Shown piece after piece: positions 7,304 to 14,790 of a DNA stretch of 42,752 bases. This stretch comes from Bacteroidales bacterium (GTDB taxonomy: Bacteria; Bacteroidota; Bacteroidia; Bacteroidales; UBA932): positions 1 to 42,752 of the forward strand of contig JAKSJZ010000007.1 in NCBI GenBank assembly GCA_024401995.1, read 5' to 3'. Each line of letters opens with the position of its first letter. Positions within the stretch are counted from its first letter, which is position 1. A program made the translations under genes and the position numbers. The notes beneath the pieces are model-generated. The model was not told where the DNA came from, did no database searches, and was given only the letters and a program-made list of their open reading frames with translations.

Positions 7304-7947
7304 CTGTTGTCGAATAAAGTTCCCCTGCGTCTCCAGCGGCGTATCATCAGCCATCCGAAAAGCATTCCCCCGAGGTGGGCGAAATGGGCTATGCCGCTTG
7401 CTATGGAAGTCACACCGGTGAACAGCTCCACGGCTGCGAAGATGGCCACCATCCATTTCGCCTTCATAGGTATCGGCGGGAAGAGGAGCATCATCGTCGC
7501 GTCCGGGAAAAGCATCGCGTAGGCTATCAGGAGCCCGTATATCGCTCCGGACGCACCGACCGTCGGCGTGTTGCAGAGCGAGACGTATGATGCAAGCGCG
7601 CTCTGCGAGCCTTCGGCCATCGCATTCTCGTAAACGCCTGCCTGGATCCACTCCACTCCAAGGTGGAGAGCCGCCCCGCCGAGTCCGGCCACAAGGAAGA
7701 GCGCAAGGAACTTGCGCGGCCCCACATACCTCTCTATCACGCTGCCGAACATCCACAGCGAGAACATATTGAAGAATATGTGCCAGATACCTCCGTGCAT
7801 GAACATATGCGTCAGGGGCTGCCACCACCTGAAGAAGCGTGATGCCGGATAGAACAGCGCGAACTGCGACATCATGAACTCCTGGTTCAACATAGTGGCG
7901 ATGAATATCACCACATTGACGATTATAAGATTGCGGGTTGCTTTCAT
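7297..7947 (-). CDS. Rhomboid family intramembrane serine protease
   Basis: A 216-residue, six-TM intramembrane protease. A WHIFFNM segment (55-61) matches the HxxxN motif of the oxyanion region, the catalytic Ser is in GASGAIYG (Ser133) and the catalytic His in HFAHLGG (most likely His191). The basic C-terminal tail RRWRRRG is cytosolic. It overlaps mutL by 4 bases (ATGA) and is translationally coupled. The pairing of mutL and rhomboid is recurrent in the phylum and need not mean joint function. Substrates are unknown. Confidence 0.93.
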   Translation of the reverse strand: MKATRNLIIVNVVIFIATMLNQEFMMSQFALFYPASRFFRWWQPLTHMFMHGGIWHIFFNMFSLWMFGSVIERYVGPRKFLALFLVAGLGGAALHLGVEWIQAGVYENAMAEGSQSALASYVSLCNTPTVGASGAIYGLLIAYAMLFPDATMMLLFPPIPMKAKWMVAIFAAVELFTGVTSIASGIAHFAHLGGMLFGWLMIRRWRRRGTLFDNRW

Positions 7948-9707
7948 TGCTTTCTCTCCAGTTCCTCGACCGTTATGACGTGGCTTATTTTCTTACCCCC
8001 GGCCGTAAGGTCGCTCTCCTTGCAGGAGAAAAGCCTTTCAAGCAGCGACCTGGCCTCATCCTGACCGGCGGGCGGGGTACAGGCGGATGCGCTGAGGACC
8101 GCAAACCTGCGGGCCAGCGAATTGAGCATAAGATTAGGCAGCGCCGAACCGTCATCCTCCAGCACCAGTATCAGGTCATTGACCATGCGGTTGACTTCCG
8201 CCTCTCCTGCCGCATATCCTTCCGGCACCCCGGACACCACCACCGTATCGGTGCCGAAAACCGCTATCTCGAATCCGAGGGAGGCCAGTTCCTTCGAATG
8301 TTCCCCGAACAGGGCCACGTTCTCCGCACCGACCCTTACCTGTACCGGGAACAGCATCTTCTGCGCAACGCGGATGTCTTCGGCAAGCGCCTTGACTGCG
8401 TCTTCATAGAAAATCCTCTCCCGGGCTCGCCGCGCGTTGACGCACAGCACTCCGCCGGAAGAGGGGGTCAGTATGAATTTTCCTCCGCCGACCACCAGCA
8501 CGTCCCTGGCGCTGACGGTTGCGGCGCTCTCGAACAGGGCGGTGAAGTCCTGCTGCCGGAACGGCTCCCTGTCCGAAGGCTGCGGCCTGAACGGGTCATA
8601 GTTCGGGTCCACGGCAACGGCGGGCGCGGCTCCTTCCTCACGGTAAGCCAGGAAGCCGGCTCCGGGCAACGGCAGATCCGCCTCCCTTCCGGACTCGAAG
8701 TCTATCGAGGCGCCGAACGCATTCCTTCCCACTGCCTCCTTGACGCAGGCATACAGGGTCTGGAATATTACCGAATCCTCCTCGAACTTTATCTCCGTCT
8801 TCGTAGGATGGATATTGACGTCCACGGCGGCGGGGTCCACCTCCAGGCAGAGCACGTAAGGCGGGCATACCCCCTCCGGGACAAGGCCCTCGTACGCGCG
8901 CATCACCGCCTTGTTGAAGTAGGGGCTGCGGAAGTAACGTCCGTTCACGAAGAAATACTGGTTGGGGACGGTCTTGCGGGCGGCTTCCGGCTTCCCGACA
9001 AAGCCGTTGACCCTTACTGCCGAAGTGTCCGCCTTCACGTCCACAAGGTCCGATGCAAGGCTGGCGCCCCGTATGTCCATAATCCTGAACTTCAGCGATT
9101 TCGCTTTCTTGAGTACCATCACGTCGCGGCCCTGCGACTTAAGCCTGAACTCCACTTCCGGGTGGGTGAGGGCGACGTGGGAAAACTCCGATATTATGTG
9201 CTTCAACTCCACCGCGTCGCTTTTGAGGAACTTGCGGCGGGCGGGGGTGTTGTAGAAGAGGTCGCGCACGGCCACGCTCGTACCCACGGGGGCTGCGACC
9301 TGACTGCTCTCGCGCCGGCCGAAGTCGGAGACCGTCACCTGCGCGGCCGTCTCGTCTCCCGCCCGCCTTGTCCTGAGTACAATGTGGGCGATGGCTGCAA
9401 TCGAGGCGAGGGCCTCGCCCCTGAACCCGTAGGACATTATCGCCTCAAGGTCTTCCGGGCTGCTGATTTTGGAGGTGGCGTGGCTCTCGAAGCACAGCGA
9501 GGCGTCTTCCGGGCTCATCCCGCAGCCGTTGTCGATCACCTGTATCAAGGTCCTGCCGGCATCGGTCACCGTCACGTCTATCGAATCCGCACCCGCATCC
9601 ACGGCATTCTCCACGAGTTCCTTCACCACCGAGGAAGGCCGTTGGACGACCTCTCCGGCGGCAATCATGTTCGCCAGGCTGGGCGGTAGAATCCTGAGCT
9701 CGCCCAC
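7944..9707 (-). CDS. mutL: DNA mismatch repair protein MutL
   Basis: A 587-residue MutL. The N-terminal GHKL ATPase domain is intact: ENAVDAGA (33-40), DNGCGM (59-64), GFRGEAL (94-100), then VNGRYF and IHPTKTEIKF. A variable linker (~335-395) joins the C-terminal dimerisation domain. The endonuclease motif, normally DQH(R/A)AHxR, reads NARRARERIFYE at 424-435, so the Asp, Gln and both His are replaced. Nuclease activity is therefore doubtful. The start is a GTG at 9707, two bases after the upstream stop; the next in-frame ATG would remove the first ATPase strand. Confidence 0.95.
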   Translation of the reverse strand: MGELRILPPSLANMIAAGEVVQRPSSVVKELVENAVDAGADSIDVTVTDAGRTLIQVIDNGCGMSPEDASLCFESHATSKISSPEDLEAIMSYGFRGEALASIAAIAHIVLRTRRAGDETAAQVTVSDFGRRESSQVAAPVGTSVAVRDLFYNTPARRKFLKSDAVELKHIISEFSHVALTHPEVEFRLKSQGRDVMVLKKAKSLKFRIMDIRGASLASDLVDVKADTSAVRVNGFVGKPEAARKTVPNQYFFVNGRYFRSPYFNKAVMRAYEGLVPEGVCPPYVLCLEVDPAAVDVNIHPTKTEIKFEEDSVIFQTLYACVKEAVGRNAFGASIDFESGREADLPLPGAGFLAYREEGAAPAVAVDPNYDPFRPQPSDREPFRQQDFTALFESAATVSARDVLVVGGGKFILTPSSGGVLCVNARRARERIFYEDAVKALAEDIRVAQKMLFPVQVRVGAENVALFGEHSKELASLGFEIAVFGTDTVVVSGVPEGYAAGEAEVNRMVNDLILVLEDDGSALPNLMLNSLARRFAVLSASACTPPAGQDEARSLLERLFSCKESDLTAGGKKISHVITVEELERKQ

Positions 9708-9709
9708 CG

Positions 9710-10000
9710 TTACAGAAGCGTGTAGAATTTGGCGATGTAGAAGAGCACGACCACAACCAGAAGAAGTCCCACGATGCCGATTATATTCTGGGCCTTCGTG
9801 GCGTGTGACTTCGACTGCTGGTAGCGGCCGTTGCGCAGGGCTCCCTTGATATATGAGCCTGGCGCATAGTCTTCCTTGCGGTCCGTACCGTCAACGGCGC
9901 CGAACATCCTGCGGCGCTCCTCTTTTTCCTTGTCGTAATATATCGGCTTATAGTCGAACACGTTGTGTTCCTGCTCGCCGAACCAGTTGAAAAGTCCCAT
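9710..10000 (-). CDS. Small C-terminally anchored membrane protein
   Basis: A 96-residue protein, not recognised as an enzyme. The soluble part is polar and charged (MGLFNWFGEQEHNVFDYKP, then a KEKEERRR segment), and residues ~72-92 form a single hydrophobic helix close to the C-terminus, so it is likely tail-anchored with its bulk in the cytosol. Similar proteins beside mutL in Bacteroidetes are, as I recall, sometimes labelled riboflavin synthase beta subunit; nothing in this sequence supports that. It is the first gene of the minus-strand operon and its start lies only 8 bases from a -7 box. Confidence 0.65.
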   Translation of the reverse strand: MGLFNWFGEQEHNVFDYKPIYYDKEKEERRRMFGAVDGTDRKEDYAPGSYIKGALRNGRYQQSKSHATKAQNIIGIVGLLLVVVVLFYIAKFYTLL

Positions 10001-10008
10001 AACAAACG

Positions 10009-10016
10009 CAAATTTA
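10009..10016 (-). promoter_or_regulatory. -7 box for the mutL operon
   Basis: TAAATTTG on the minus strand is a perfect TAnnTTTG box; no clear TTTG lies 19 bases upstream. The ATG at 10000 is 8 bases past the box, so transcription would begin at or next to the start codon (leaderless or nearly so). Confidence 0.5.
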
Positions 10017-10028
10017 ATCTTTTTTCTT

Positions 10029-10036
10029 TACTTTTG
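10029..10036 (+). promoter_or_regulatory. -7 box for ispF
   Basis: TACTTTTG is a perfect TAnnTTTG box ending 5 bases before the ispF ATG at 10042, predicting a leaderless mRNA. The -33 element is weak. It is divergent from the mutL operon box 13 bases away. Confidence 0.5.
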
Positions 10037-10041
10037 CGACT

Positions 10042-10518
10042 ATGGAATACAGAATCGGACAGGGCCTGGATATCCACGCGATTCAAGCGGGCCTGAAGAT
10101 GAGGCTCTGCGGGGTGGAAGTTGCCGCGGACAGGGGCTTCGTGGCCCATTCCGACGGGGATGTCGCCCTTCACGCCCTGTGTGACGCGCTGCTCGGGGCG
10201 GCCGGCCTCGGTGACATAGGCGTTCATTTCCCGGATACCGATCCGGCATACAGGGGTATCGACAGCGCGGTGCTTCTTTCGAAAGTCCGCAGGATGATTT
10301 CCGACGACGGTTGGTCGGTGGTCAACGCGGATATCACGATAGAGCTCCAGTCACCGAAGATATCCGCATTCGTGCCGCAGATGAAGCGTAGGGTGGCGGA
10401 GATGCTGGGCGTGGAGGAGAGCGTGGTGAACGTGAAGGCCACCACGACCGAGCGTCTGGGGGCCGTCGGCCGGGGCGAAGGCTGCGTTGCGCACGCAATC
10501 GTGCTTCTGTCAAGATAA
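10042..10518 (+). CDS. ispF: 2-C-methyl-D-erythritol 2,4-cyclodiphosphate synthase IspF
   Basis: A 158-residue MEP-pathway enzyme that cyclises CDP-methylerythritol 2-phosphate to MEcPP with release of CMP; it acts as a cytosolic trimer. The zinc motif DIH is at 10-12 (GLDIHAI), followed by AHSDGDVALHALCDALLGA, the DIGVHFPDTD loop and the C-terminal TTTERLGAVGRGEG. It is full length. It stands alone, divergent from the mutL operon, with the tRNA-Gln promoter directly after it. ispH of the same pathway lies 8 kb away. Confidence 0.97.
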   Translation: MEYRIGQGLDIHAIQAGLKMRLCGVEVAADRGFVAHSDGDVALHALCDALLGAAGLGDIGVHFPDTDPAYRGIDSAVLLSKVRRMISDDGWSVVNADITIELQSPKISAFVPQMKRRVAEMLGVEESVVNVKATTTERLGAVGRGEGCVAHAIVLLSR

Positions 10519-10532
10519 TATTCCGTCAAAAT

Positions 10533-10563
10533 TTTGTATTTTTCCAAAAGAATTGTACTTTTG
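10533..10563 (+). promoter_or_regulatory. Consensus promoter for tRNA-Gln
   Basis: TTTG at 10533-10536, exactly 19 bases, then TACTTTTG at 10556-10563, a perfect match to the Bacteroidetes vegetative promoter, ending 9 bases before the mature tRNA. Confidence 0.85.
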
Positions 10564-10572
10564 CAACCCCAT

Positions 10573-10643
10573 TGAGATATGGTGTAATGGTAGCACTACA
10601 GATTCTGGCTCTGTCAGTGAGGGTTCGAATCCTTCTATCTCAA
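10573..10643 (+). tRNA. tRNA-Gln (anticodon CUG)
   Basis: A 71-base cloverleaf. Acceptor arms TGAGATA and TATCTCA pair fully, the D arm contains GGTAGC, the anticodon stem ACAGA/TCTGT encloses the loop TTCTGGC with anticodon CTG, and the T arm has GTTCGAATC. The 3' CCA is not encoded (CTTG follows). CUG reads the CAG codon. Confidence 0.95.
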
Positions 10644-10681
10644 CTTGAAAGGTGGCGGTTTGCGGATTGGATTTTTTAGAT

Positions 10682-11197
10682 ATGAAAAAATTGTTTTCTC
10701 TCGTTCTATGCGCCGCTGCGGTGTGCTCCTGCTTCCCGAGCGGGCCTTCCGAGGTTTCTGTGAATGTCGGTCTTTCCGGATCCGACAATGTCAAGAACCT
10801 GATTTCAATGTCCGTATATTACAGGGTTATGCCGGATGAGTCAGCGCCTTTGATGTGCGACACCCTTCCGGGAGGGCAGTGGAGCAAGACCTATAAGCCT
10901 CAGTCTGCGTACCTTGAATTCCAGGTGGCGATTGATACGCTCCCCGGGTTCGGCGCGCTTGCATCGGCCTCCGACTCGATTTATTACAAATATTCCCTTG
11001 CTATGGCGGCCCCCTTTGGGTCGAGTTCCCTCAACGGCGGCGACGGTTTCAGGACTGAGCCCGGAGTTATCGACGCGGATTCGCTTTACCGCAAGTTTGC
11101 AGGTCTTACTGACAGGTTGGTTTTCCTTGCGCCCTTGAGCGGACAGGCATATTTTTTAGTTGACACTACGCGCAATATCAAGCCCGTGGGTATGTAA
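10682..11197 (+). CDS. Putative lipoprotein of unknown function
   Basis: A 171-residue protein. I start it at ATG 10682, where MKKLFSLVLCAAAVCSC forms a lipoprotein signal with the acceptor Cys at about 15-17; the frame is open from 10652 but the extra residues precede the signal. The mature part has no family I recognise; its segments look like beta strands, as in small outer-membrane-facing lipoproteins. It follows tRNA-Gln by 38 bases with no separate promoter visible, so it may be read through from the tRNA promoter. An intrinsic terminator follows. Confidence 0.65.
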   Translation: MKKLFSLVLCAAAVCSCFPSGPSEVSVNVGLSGSDNVKNLISMSVYYRVMPDESAPLMCDTLPGGQWSKTYKPQSAYLEFQVAIDTLPGFGALASASDSIYYKYSLAMAAPFGSSSLNGGDGFRTEPGVIDADSLYRKFAGLTDRLVFLAPLSGQAYFLVDTTRNIKPVGM

Positions 11198-11219
11198 GAG
11201 CAATCATTCACTATAAGCG

Positions 11220-11253
11220 AGACCGGCGCCCCGAAAGGCTGCCGGTCTTTTTT
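11220..11253 (+). terminator. Intrinsic terminator
   Basis: AGACCGGC (11220-11227) pairs with GCCGGTCT (11241-11248), with an inner GCC/GGC pairing around CCGAAA, and the T tract runs to 11253. It ends the plus-strand lipoprotein transcript. Confidence 0.88.
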
Positions 11254-11269
11254 CTGTCGCCGGACGGGC

Positions 11270-12535
11270 TCAGCGGAGGAGTTCCGCGAAGTGGGCGCGG
11301 AGGTCCTGCCAACGGTAGAATCCGCCTTCTGCGGCGGTCAGGGCCGGGATGGTCGCCTCGCGTTCGTTCTTGAGCAGGCGCACCAGGACTTCGCCGCTGC
11401 GGTTGCGGTAGAATATCATCTGGAGGTTGGAGGCCATGCACATCTCGCGGCAGCAGAACCAGTGGTCGGCTGACCGGTCTATGGGGCCGGTCCAGTCGTT
11501 CCCGTCAACTCCCAGGAAGCCCAGCAGCGGCGACAGGCCGGAGTCGTGCCCGAAGCGCAGGTCCGCCGCGACTCCGTTGCCCGCCACTGCCGCGTCGGCC
11601 TTTTCGACTATGTCCCTGAGAATGGCTCTCCCCAGATTGTCAATCTGTTCGGGGAATTCGGGACTGTCAAAGAAGTAGGCGTAGAGACGGCAATTCTCGG
11701 CGCTGCTCATCAGCAGGGCCTCTTCGAAGTTGAAATAGGGGAGGAAATCCTCCAGATTGGCCTCCAGATTCGCCGTGATTGCGGCGCAGGTGAACACGGC
11801 ATTGAAGAAGAGCGCCGGCTCCCGCCCGAGGATTTTATGCGCGGCCGAAGTGTCCGTGAAGGTCTTTGCCATCAGTCTGGCGGCGTCGAAGGTCGCCAGT
11901 ATGATGGAGTCGGTGATTGCGGAGGCTCTTCTGTCGAACGCGGCCCCGAGCGGTTGCTGCGCCAGACAGTCGTAGTATTTGTCCCCGGCATCGAGCGTGA
12001 AGGAAAGGTTTCCGGCCCGGGAACTGAGTGAAACGCAGAAATTCGCCATACTCTGGATGCACCTCTGGATAGGGCTTGATATGCAGCGGACCTCGGGTCT
12101 GTCCTTCCGGTTGAACACTTCGGGGAAGTTGTCATACATTCTCTGCGCTATCTCCCTGTGCTGGGCGGCTCCTACCCTGGTGAGGAAGCCGTACATCCCC
12201 TCGTGGGCCTTCTTCAATTCTTCGAGGTTGTTCAGGAGCCGCTTCCCGTCATCAGTGAGAAGCCCCAGGCTGTCAGCCCTGCAAAGGTCGGGGATACATC
12301 TGTCGAAGAATCCCGCCGACGTATGGTAGCGTGAGCCGTGGCGTCCGTAATGCGATATGTAGAAGGGCTTGAAGCCCTGCGGCGCCTTTCCGGGGCCTGC
12401 ATCGGGGGCCTCATAGATGTGATATACCCAGGCGGCGCGGCTGAAGTCGTCCTGCAGCAACTCGCGGTATGTCCGGGCACGGGCCCCTGTGCACAAAAGA
12501 AATGGTAGCAACAGAAGGAACAGTATCTTTTTCAT
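11270..12535 (-). CDS. Secreted histidine acid phosphatase (branch 2)
   Basis: A 421-residue phosphomonoesterase. The signal peptide is MKKILFLLLLPFLLCTGARA. The catalytic RHGxR motif is YGRHGSRYHT with His66 as phospho-acceptor, and the proton donor pair is HD at 330-331 (RFGHDSG). This places it in the histidine phosphatase superfamily branch 2, which includes phytases, MINPP-like inositol polyphosphate phosphatases and glucose-1-phosphatases; the exact substrate cannot be decided. I start at ATG 12535 rather than 12553 because it begins the signal peptide. It is a single gene divergent from the glycoside hydrolase pair, and its -7 box lies 6 bases from the ATG. Confidence 0.9.
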   Translation of the reverse strand: MKKILFLLLLPFLLCTGARARTYRELLQDDFSRAAWVYHIYEAPDAGPGKAPQGFKPFYISHYGRHGSRYHTSAGFFDRCIPDLCRADSLGLLTDDGKRLLNNLEELKKAHEGMYGFLTRVGAAQHREIAQRMYDNFPEVFNRKDRPEVRCISSPIQRCIQSMANFCVSLSSRAGNLSFTLDAGDKYYDCLAQQPLGAAFDRRASAITDSIILATFDAARLMAKTFTDTSAAHKILGREPALFFNAVFTCAAITANLEANLEDFLPYFNFEEALLMSSAENCRLYAYFFDSPEFPEQIDNLGRAILRDIVEKADAAVAGNGVAADLRFGHDSGLSPLLGFLGVDGNDWTGPIDRSADHWFCCREMCMASNLQMIFYRNRSGEVLVRLLKNEREATIPALTAAEGGFYRWQDLRAHFAELLR

Positions 12536-12541
12536 ATCCGA

Positions 12542-12549
12542 CAAAGTTA
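12542..12549 (-). promoter_or_regulatory. -7 box for the histidine phosphatase gene
   Basis: TAACTTTG on the minus strand is a perfect TAnnTTTG box, with only 6 bases between it and the ATG at 12535. No clear -33 element is visible. It predicts a leaderless or near-leaderless transcript. Confidence 0.5.
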
Positions 12550-12564
12550 ACAATAATCTCCCGC

Positions 12565-12595
12565 TTTGAGAACTTGTGGAAAATGGTTAATTTTG
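12565..12595 (+). promoter_or_regulatory. Consensus promoter for the glycoside hydrolase pair
   Basis: TTTG at 12565-12568, exactly 19 bases, and TAATTTTG at 12588-12595 match the Bacteroidetes consensus. The start codon at 12613 lies 17 bases downstream. Confidence 0.8.
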
Positions 12596-12612
12596 AGGTT
12601 GGTTTAAAAACA

Positions 12613-14790
12613 ATGGATATGAATTTCAACCCTAACGGAAAAGTTGCGGCCGCCTTTGTGCTGGCAGTGACGATGTATTGTCCTTTCGTGTCGGCGCAGG
12701 AGCCGGTGGAGACGGTCCCGGTTCCCGACAGCGCTGATATCCTGCAGCCCGCTGGGGAAGCGGTCGTGGAACCGCAGGCTTGCGTTTTCGGAATCGGGAG
12801 CCTGGCCGTTCCCAACCCGCCCGTACACCCGCAATACGGCGTGTACAGAGGTGTGGACAGCATCGAGACGGCCCTCTATAACCTCGCCGTCGACGAGATG
12901 GTGCAGGATATCGAGGATGACGGCACTTTCAGGACAGGGAAGCTGTGGGGCGGGGTCTGGACGCGCGATGTCAGCTACAGTATCATCCACAGCCTGGCCC
13001 ATTTGGAGCCGGCTGTCGCCCGCACGAGCCTTATGAAGAAGGTCGACCGTCTCGGAAGGATTGTCCAGGATACCGGTACCGGCGGCGCCTGGCCCTGCTC
13101 GATAGACCGTCAGATATGGACGGTGGCCGCTTATGAACTGTGGCTCGAGACCGGAGACAGGGAGTGGTTGGAGAATATCTATGACATATGCTCGCGCTCG
13201 ATGAGGGACGATTTCCATACGGCCTTCAATCCCGAGTCGGGGCTGTTTGCCGGGGAGAGTTCGTTCATCGACTGGCGCACGCAGAGCTATCCTGCCTGGA
13301 TGGACAGCCGTGATATCTGCCGGAGCGAGTGTCTGGGGACCAACGCCGTGTTCGTGGGTGCCCTGAAATGCCTTTCCTCGATGGCTTCGGAACTTGGAAA
13401 GAAGGAGGCTGCTGCCGACTATTCGGCGAAGGCTGCCGCCCTGTCGGAGGCGATAAACTCGAACCTGTGGCTCGAAGACAGGGGATTCTATGCCCAGTAC
13501 AGGTACGGCCGCAATTTCAACGCCGTATCCCCGAGGAGCGAGACCCTGGGAGAGGCGCTTTGCATAATGTTCGGCGTCGCGGATGCGGACAAAGCCCGCA
13601 GGATTGTTGCCAATATGCCCCTGAGCGAGTACGGGCCGACCATCTTCTGGCCTCAGATAAAGGGACAGAAGCCTTATCACAACAACGGTGTCTGGCCGTT
13701 CGTGACTTCCTACTACGCGCTTGCCGCCGCCCTTGTCGGCAGCAGTTCCGGAGTGGAGGCCGCGATGCGCTCGAATGCGTCTTTCGCGGCGAAGTACGGT
13801 ACCAACTATGAGAATATGGTCTCCGCCGACGGTACGACGGCGACCTGCATCAATTCCCCGCGCCAACTCTGGAGCGTGGCGGGGTTCATCTCTCCGTATC
13901 TCAGGCTTATGCTTGGTATCAACTACACTCCCGAAGGCATCCGCTTCAACCCCTTCATCCCCGCCTCCCTGAAGGGTGAGCGCAGCCTCGAGGGGATGAA
14001 GTACAGGAATATGACGCTCGACGTGAGGGTGAACGGCAGCGGCGGCAGGATAGAGAGTTTCCTCCTGGACGGGGAAGTTTGCGCCGAGCCGGTGGTTCCC
14101 TGCGGATTGAAGGGGCGCCACAGCGTCGAGATTGTAGTTGCGGAAGCCGCGGATGTCGCCGACGTGCCCGTGAAGGTGCTGCCTTATGTGGAGGACATTC
14201 CGGTTCCGGAAGCCGTCATCGAAGAGGGCCGGCTGAAATGGACGGCGGTCGAAGGGGCGGAAAGCTACAGTGTGTTCTTCAACGGGAAGGAGGCCGCTTC
14301 CGGTCTTCCCTCATTGTCATACCCGGTATCTGCATCCGGGGAATACAGCGTGATGGCGGTGCGTGGGGACGGAGTGGAGTCGTTTATGAGCGAGCCCGTC
14401 AGGAAGTACGACGACGAGTCCGTCTTTGAGATTGAAGCCGGGCTTGGCAGGGCGCCGGGAGTGCAGCTTTCGATTCCCTTCGAGGTCAGCCGCCCGGGAT
14501 TGTACGCTTTCGACTGGCTTTACAGCAACGGCAACGGGGAAATCGAGACACAGAACAAGTGCGCCGTTCGGTCATTGTATCTGGACGGAATCTACTGCGG
14601 CCCCGTGGTCCTGCCCCAGAGGGGAGTTGACAACTGGACGGAACGGGGATGGTCCAATTCTCTGAAAGCCAGGGTGACCGGAGGGGCGCACAAGTTGGAG
14701 ATACGTTACCCGGAGGAGAATGTCAATATGAACATAGACATCGATACGGCCCGTGTCCACAGGCTGCGTCTTACAAGGATTTCGAAATGA
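12613..14790 (+). CDS. Secreted six-hairpin glycosidase-like protein
   Basis: A 725-residue secreted protein. The start at 12613 (or 12619) begins a signal peptide ending near VSAQE; an open frame from 12469 crosses the promoter and is not used. Residues ~75-470 resemble (alpha/alpha)6-barrel glycosidases of the MGH1/GH15/GH63 type: GGVWTRDVSYS near 115, GGAWPCSIDRQIW, the FIDWRTQSYP segment, and FWPQIKG...NNGVWPF. After a beta-sandwich there is a fibronectin-III-like segment (~560-615), then a C-terminal carbohydrate-binding-like domain starting at FEIEAG. I cannot assign a CAZy family or substrate. It overlaps the following lipoprotein gene (ATGA) and forms a two-gene unit without SusC/SusD. 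Confidence 0.75.
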   Translation: MDMNFNPNGKVAAAFVLAVTMYCPFVSAQEPVETVPVPDSADILQPAGEAVVEPQACVFGIGSLAVPNPPVHPQYGVYRGVDSIETALYNLAVDEMVQDIEDDGTFRTGKLWGGVWTRDVSYSIIHSLAHLEPAVARTSLMKKVDRLGRIVQDTGTGGAWPCSIDRQIWTVAAYELWLETGDREWLENIYDICSRSMRDDFHTAFNPESGLFAGESSFIDWRTQSYPAWMDSRDICRSECLGTNAVFVGALKCLSSMASELGKKEAAADYSAKAAALSEAINSNLWLEDRGFYAQYRYGRNFNAVSPRSETLGEALCIMFGVADADKARRIVANMPLSEYGPTIFWPQIKGQKPYHNNGVWPFVTSYYALAAALVGSSSGVEAAMRSNASFAAKYGTNYENMVSADGTTATCINSPRQLWSVAGFISPYLRLMLGINYTPEGIRFNPFIPASLKGERSLEGMKYRNMTLDVRVNGSGGRIESFLLDGEVCAEPVVPCGLKGRHSVEIVVAEAADVADVPVKVLPYVEDIPVPEAVIEEGRLKWTAVEGAESYSVFFNGKEAASGLPSLSYPVSASGEYSVMAVRGDGVESFMSEPVRKYDDESVFEIEAGLGRAPGVQLSIPFEVSRPGLYAFDWLYSNGNGEIETQNKCAVRSLYLDGIYCGPVVLPQRGVDNWTERGWSNSLKARVTGGAHKLEIRYPEENVNMNIDIDTARVHRLRLTRISK

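Noticed and set aside
7938..9689. A 583-codon plus-strand open frame
   Set aside because: Mirror of mutL; the minus strand carries all MutL ATPase motifs and this frame carries none.
12604..14121. A 505-codon minus-strand open frame
   Set aside because: Antisense to the six-hairpin protein, His/Arg/Gly-rich with no motif and no promoter.
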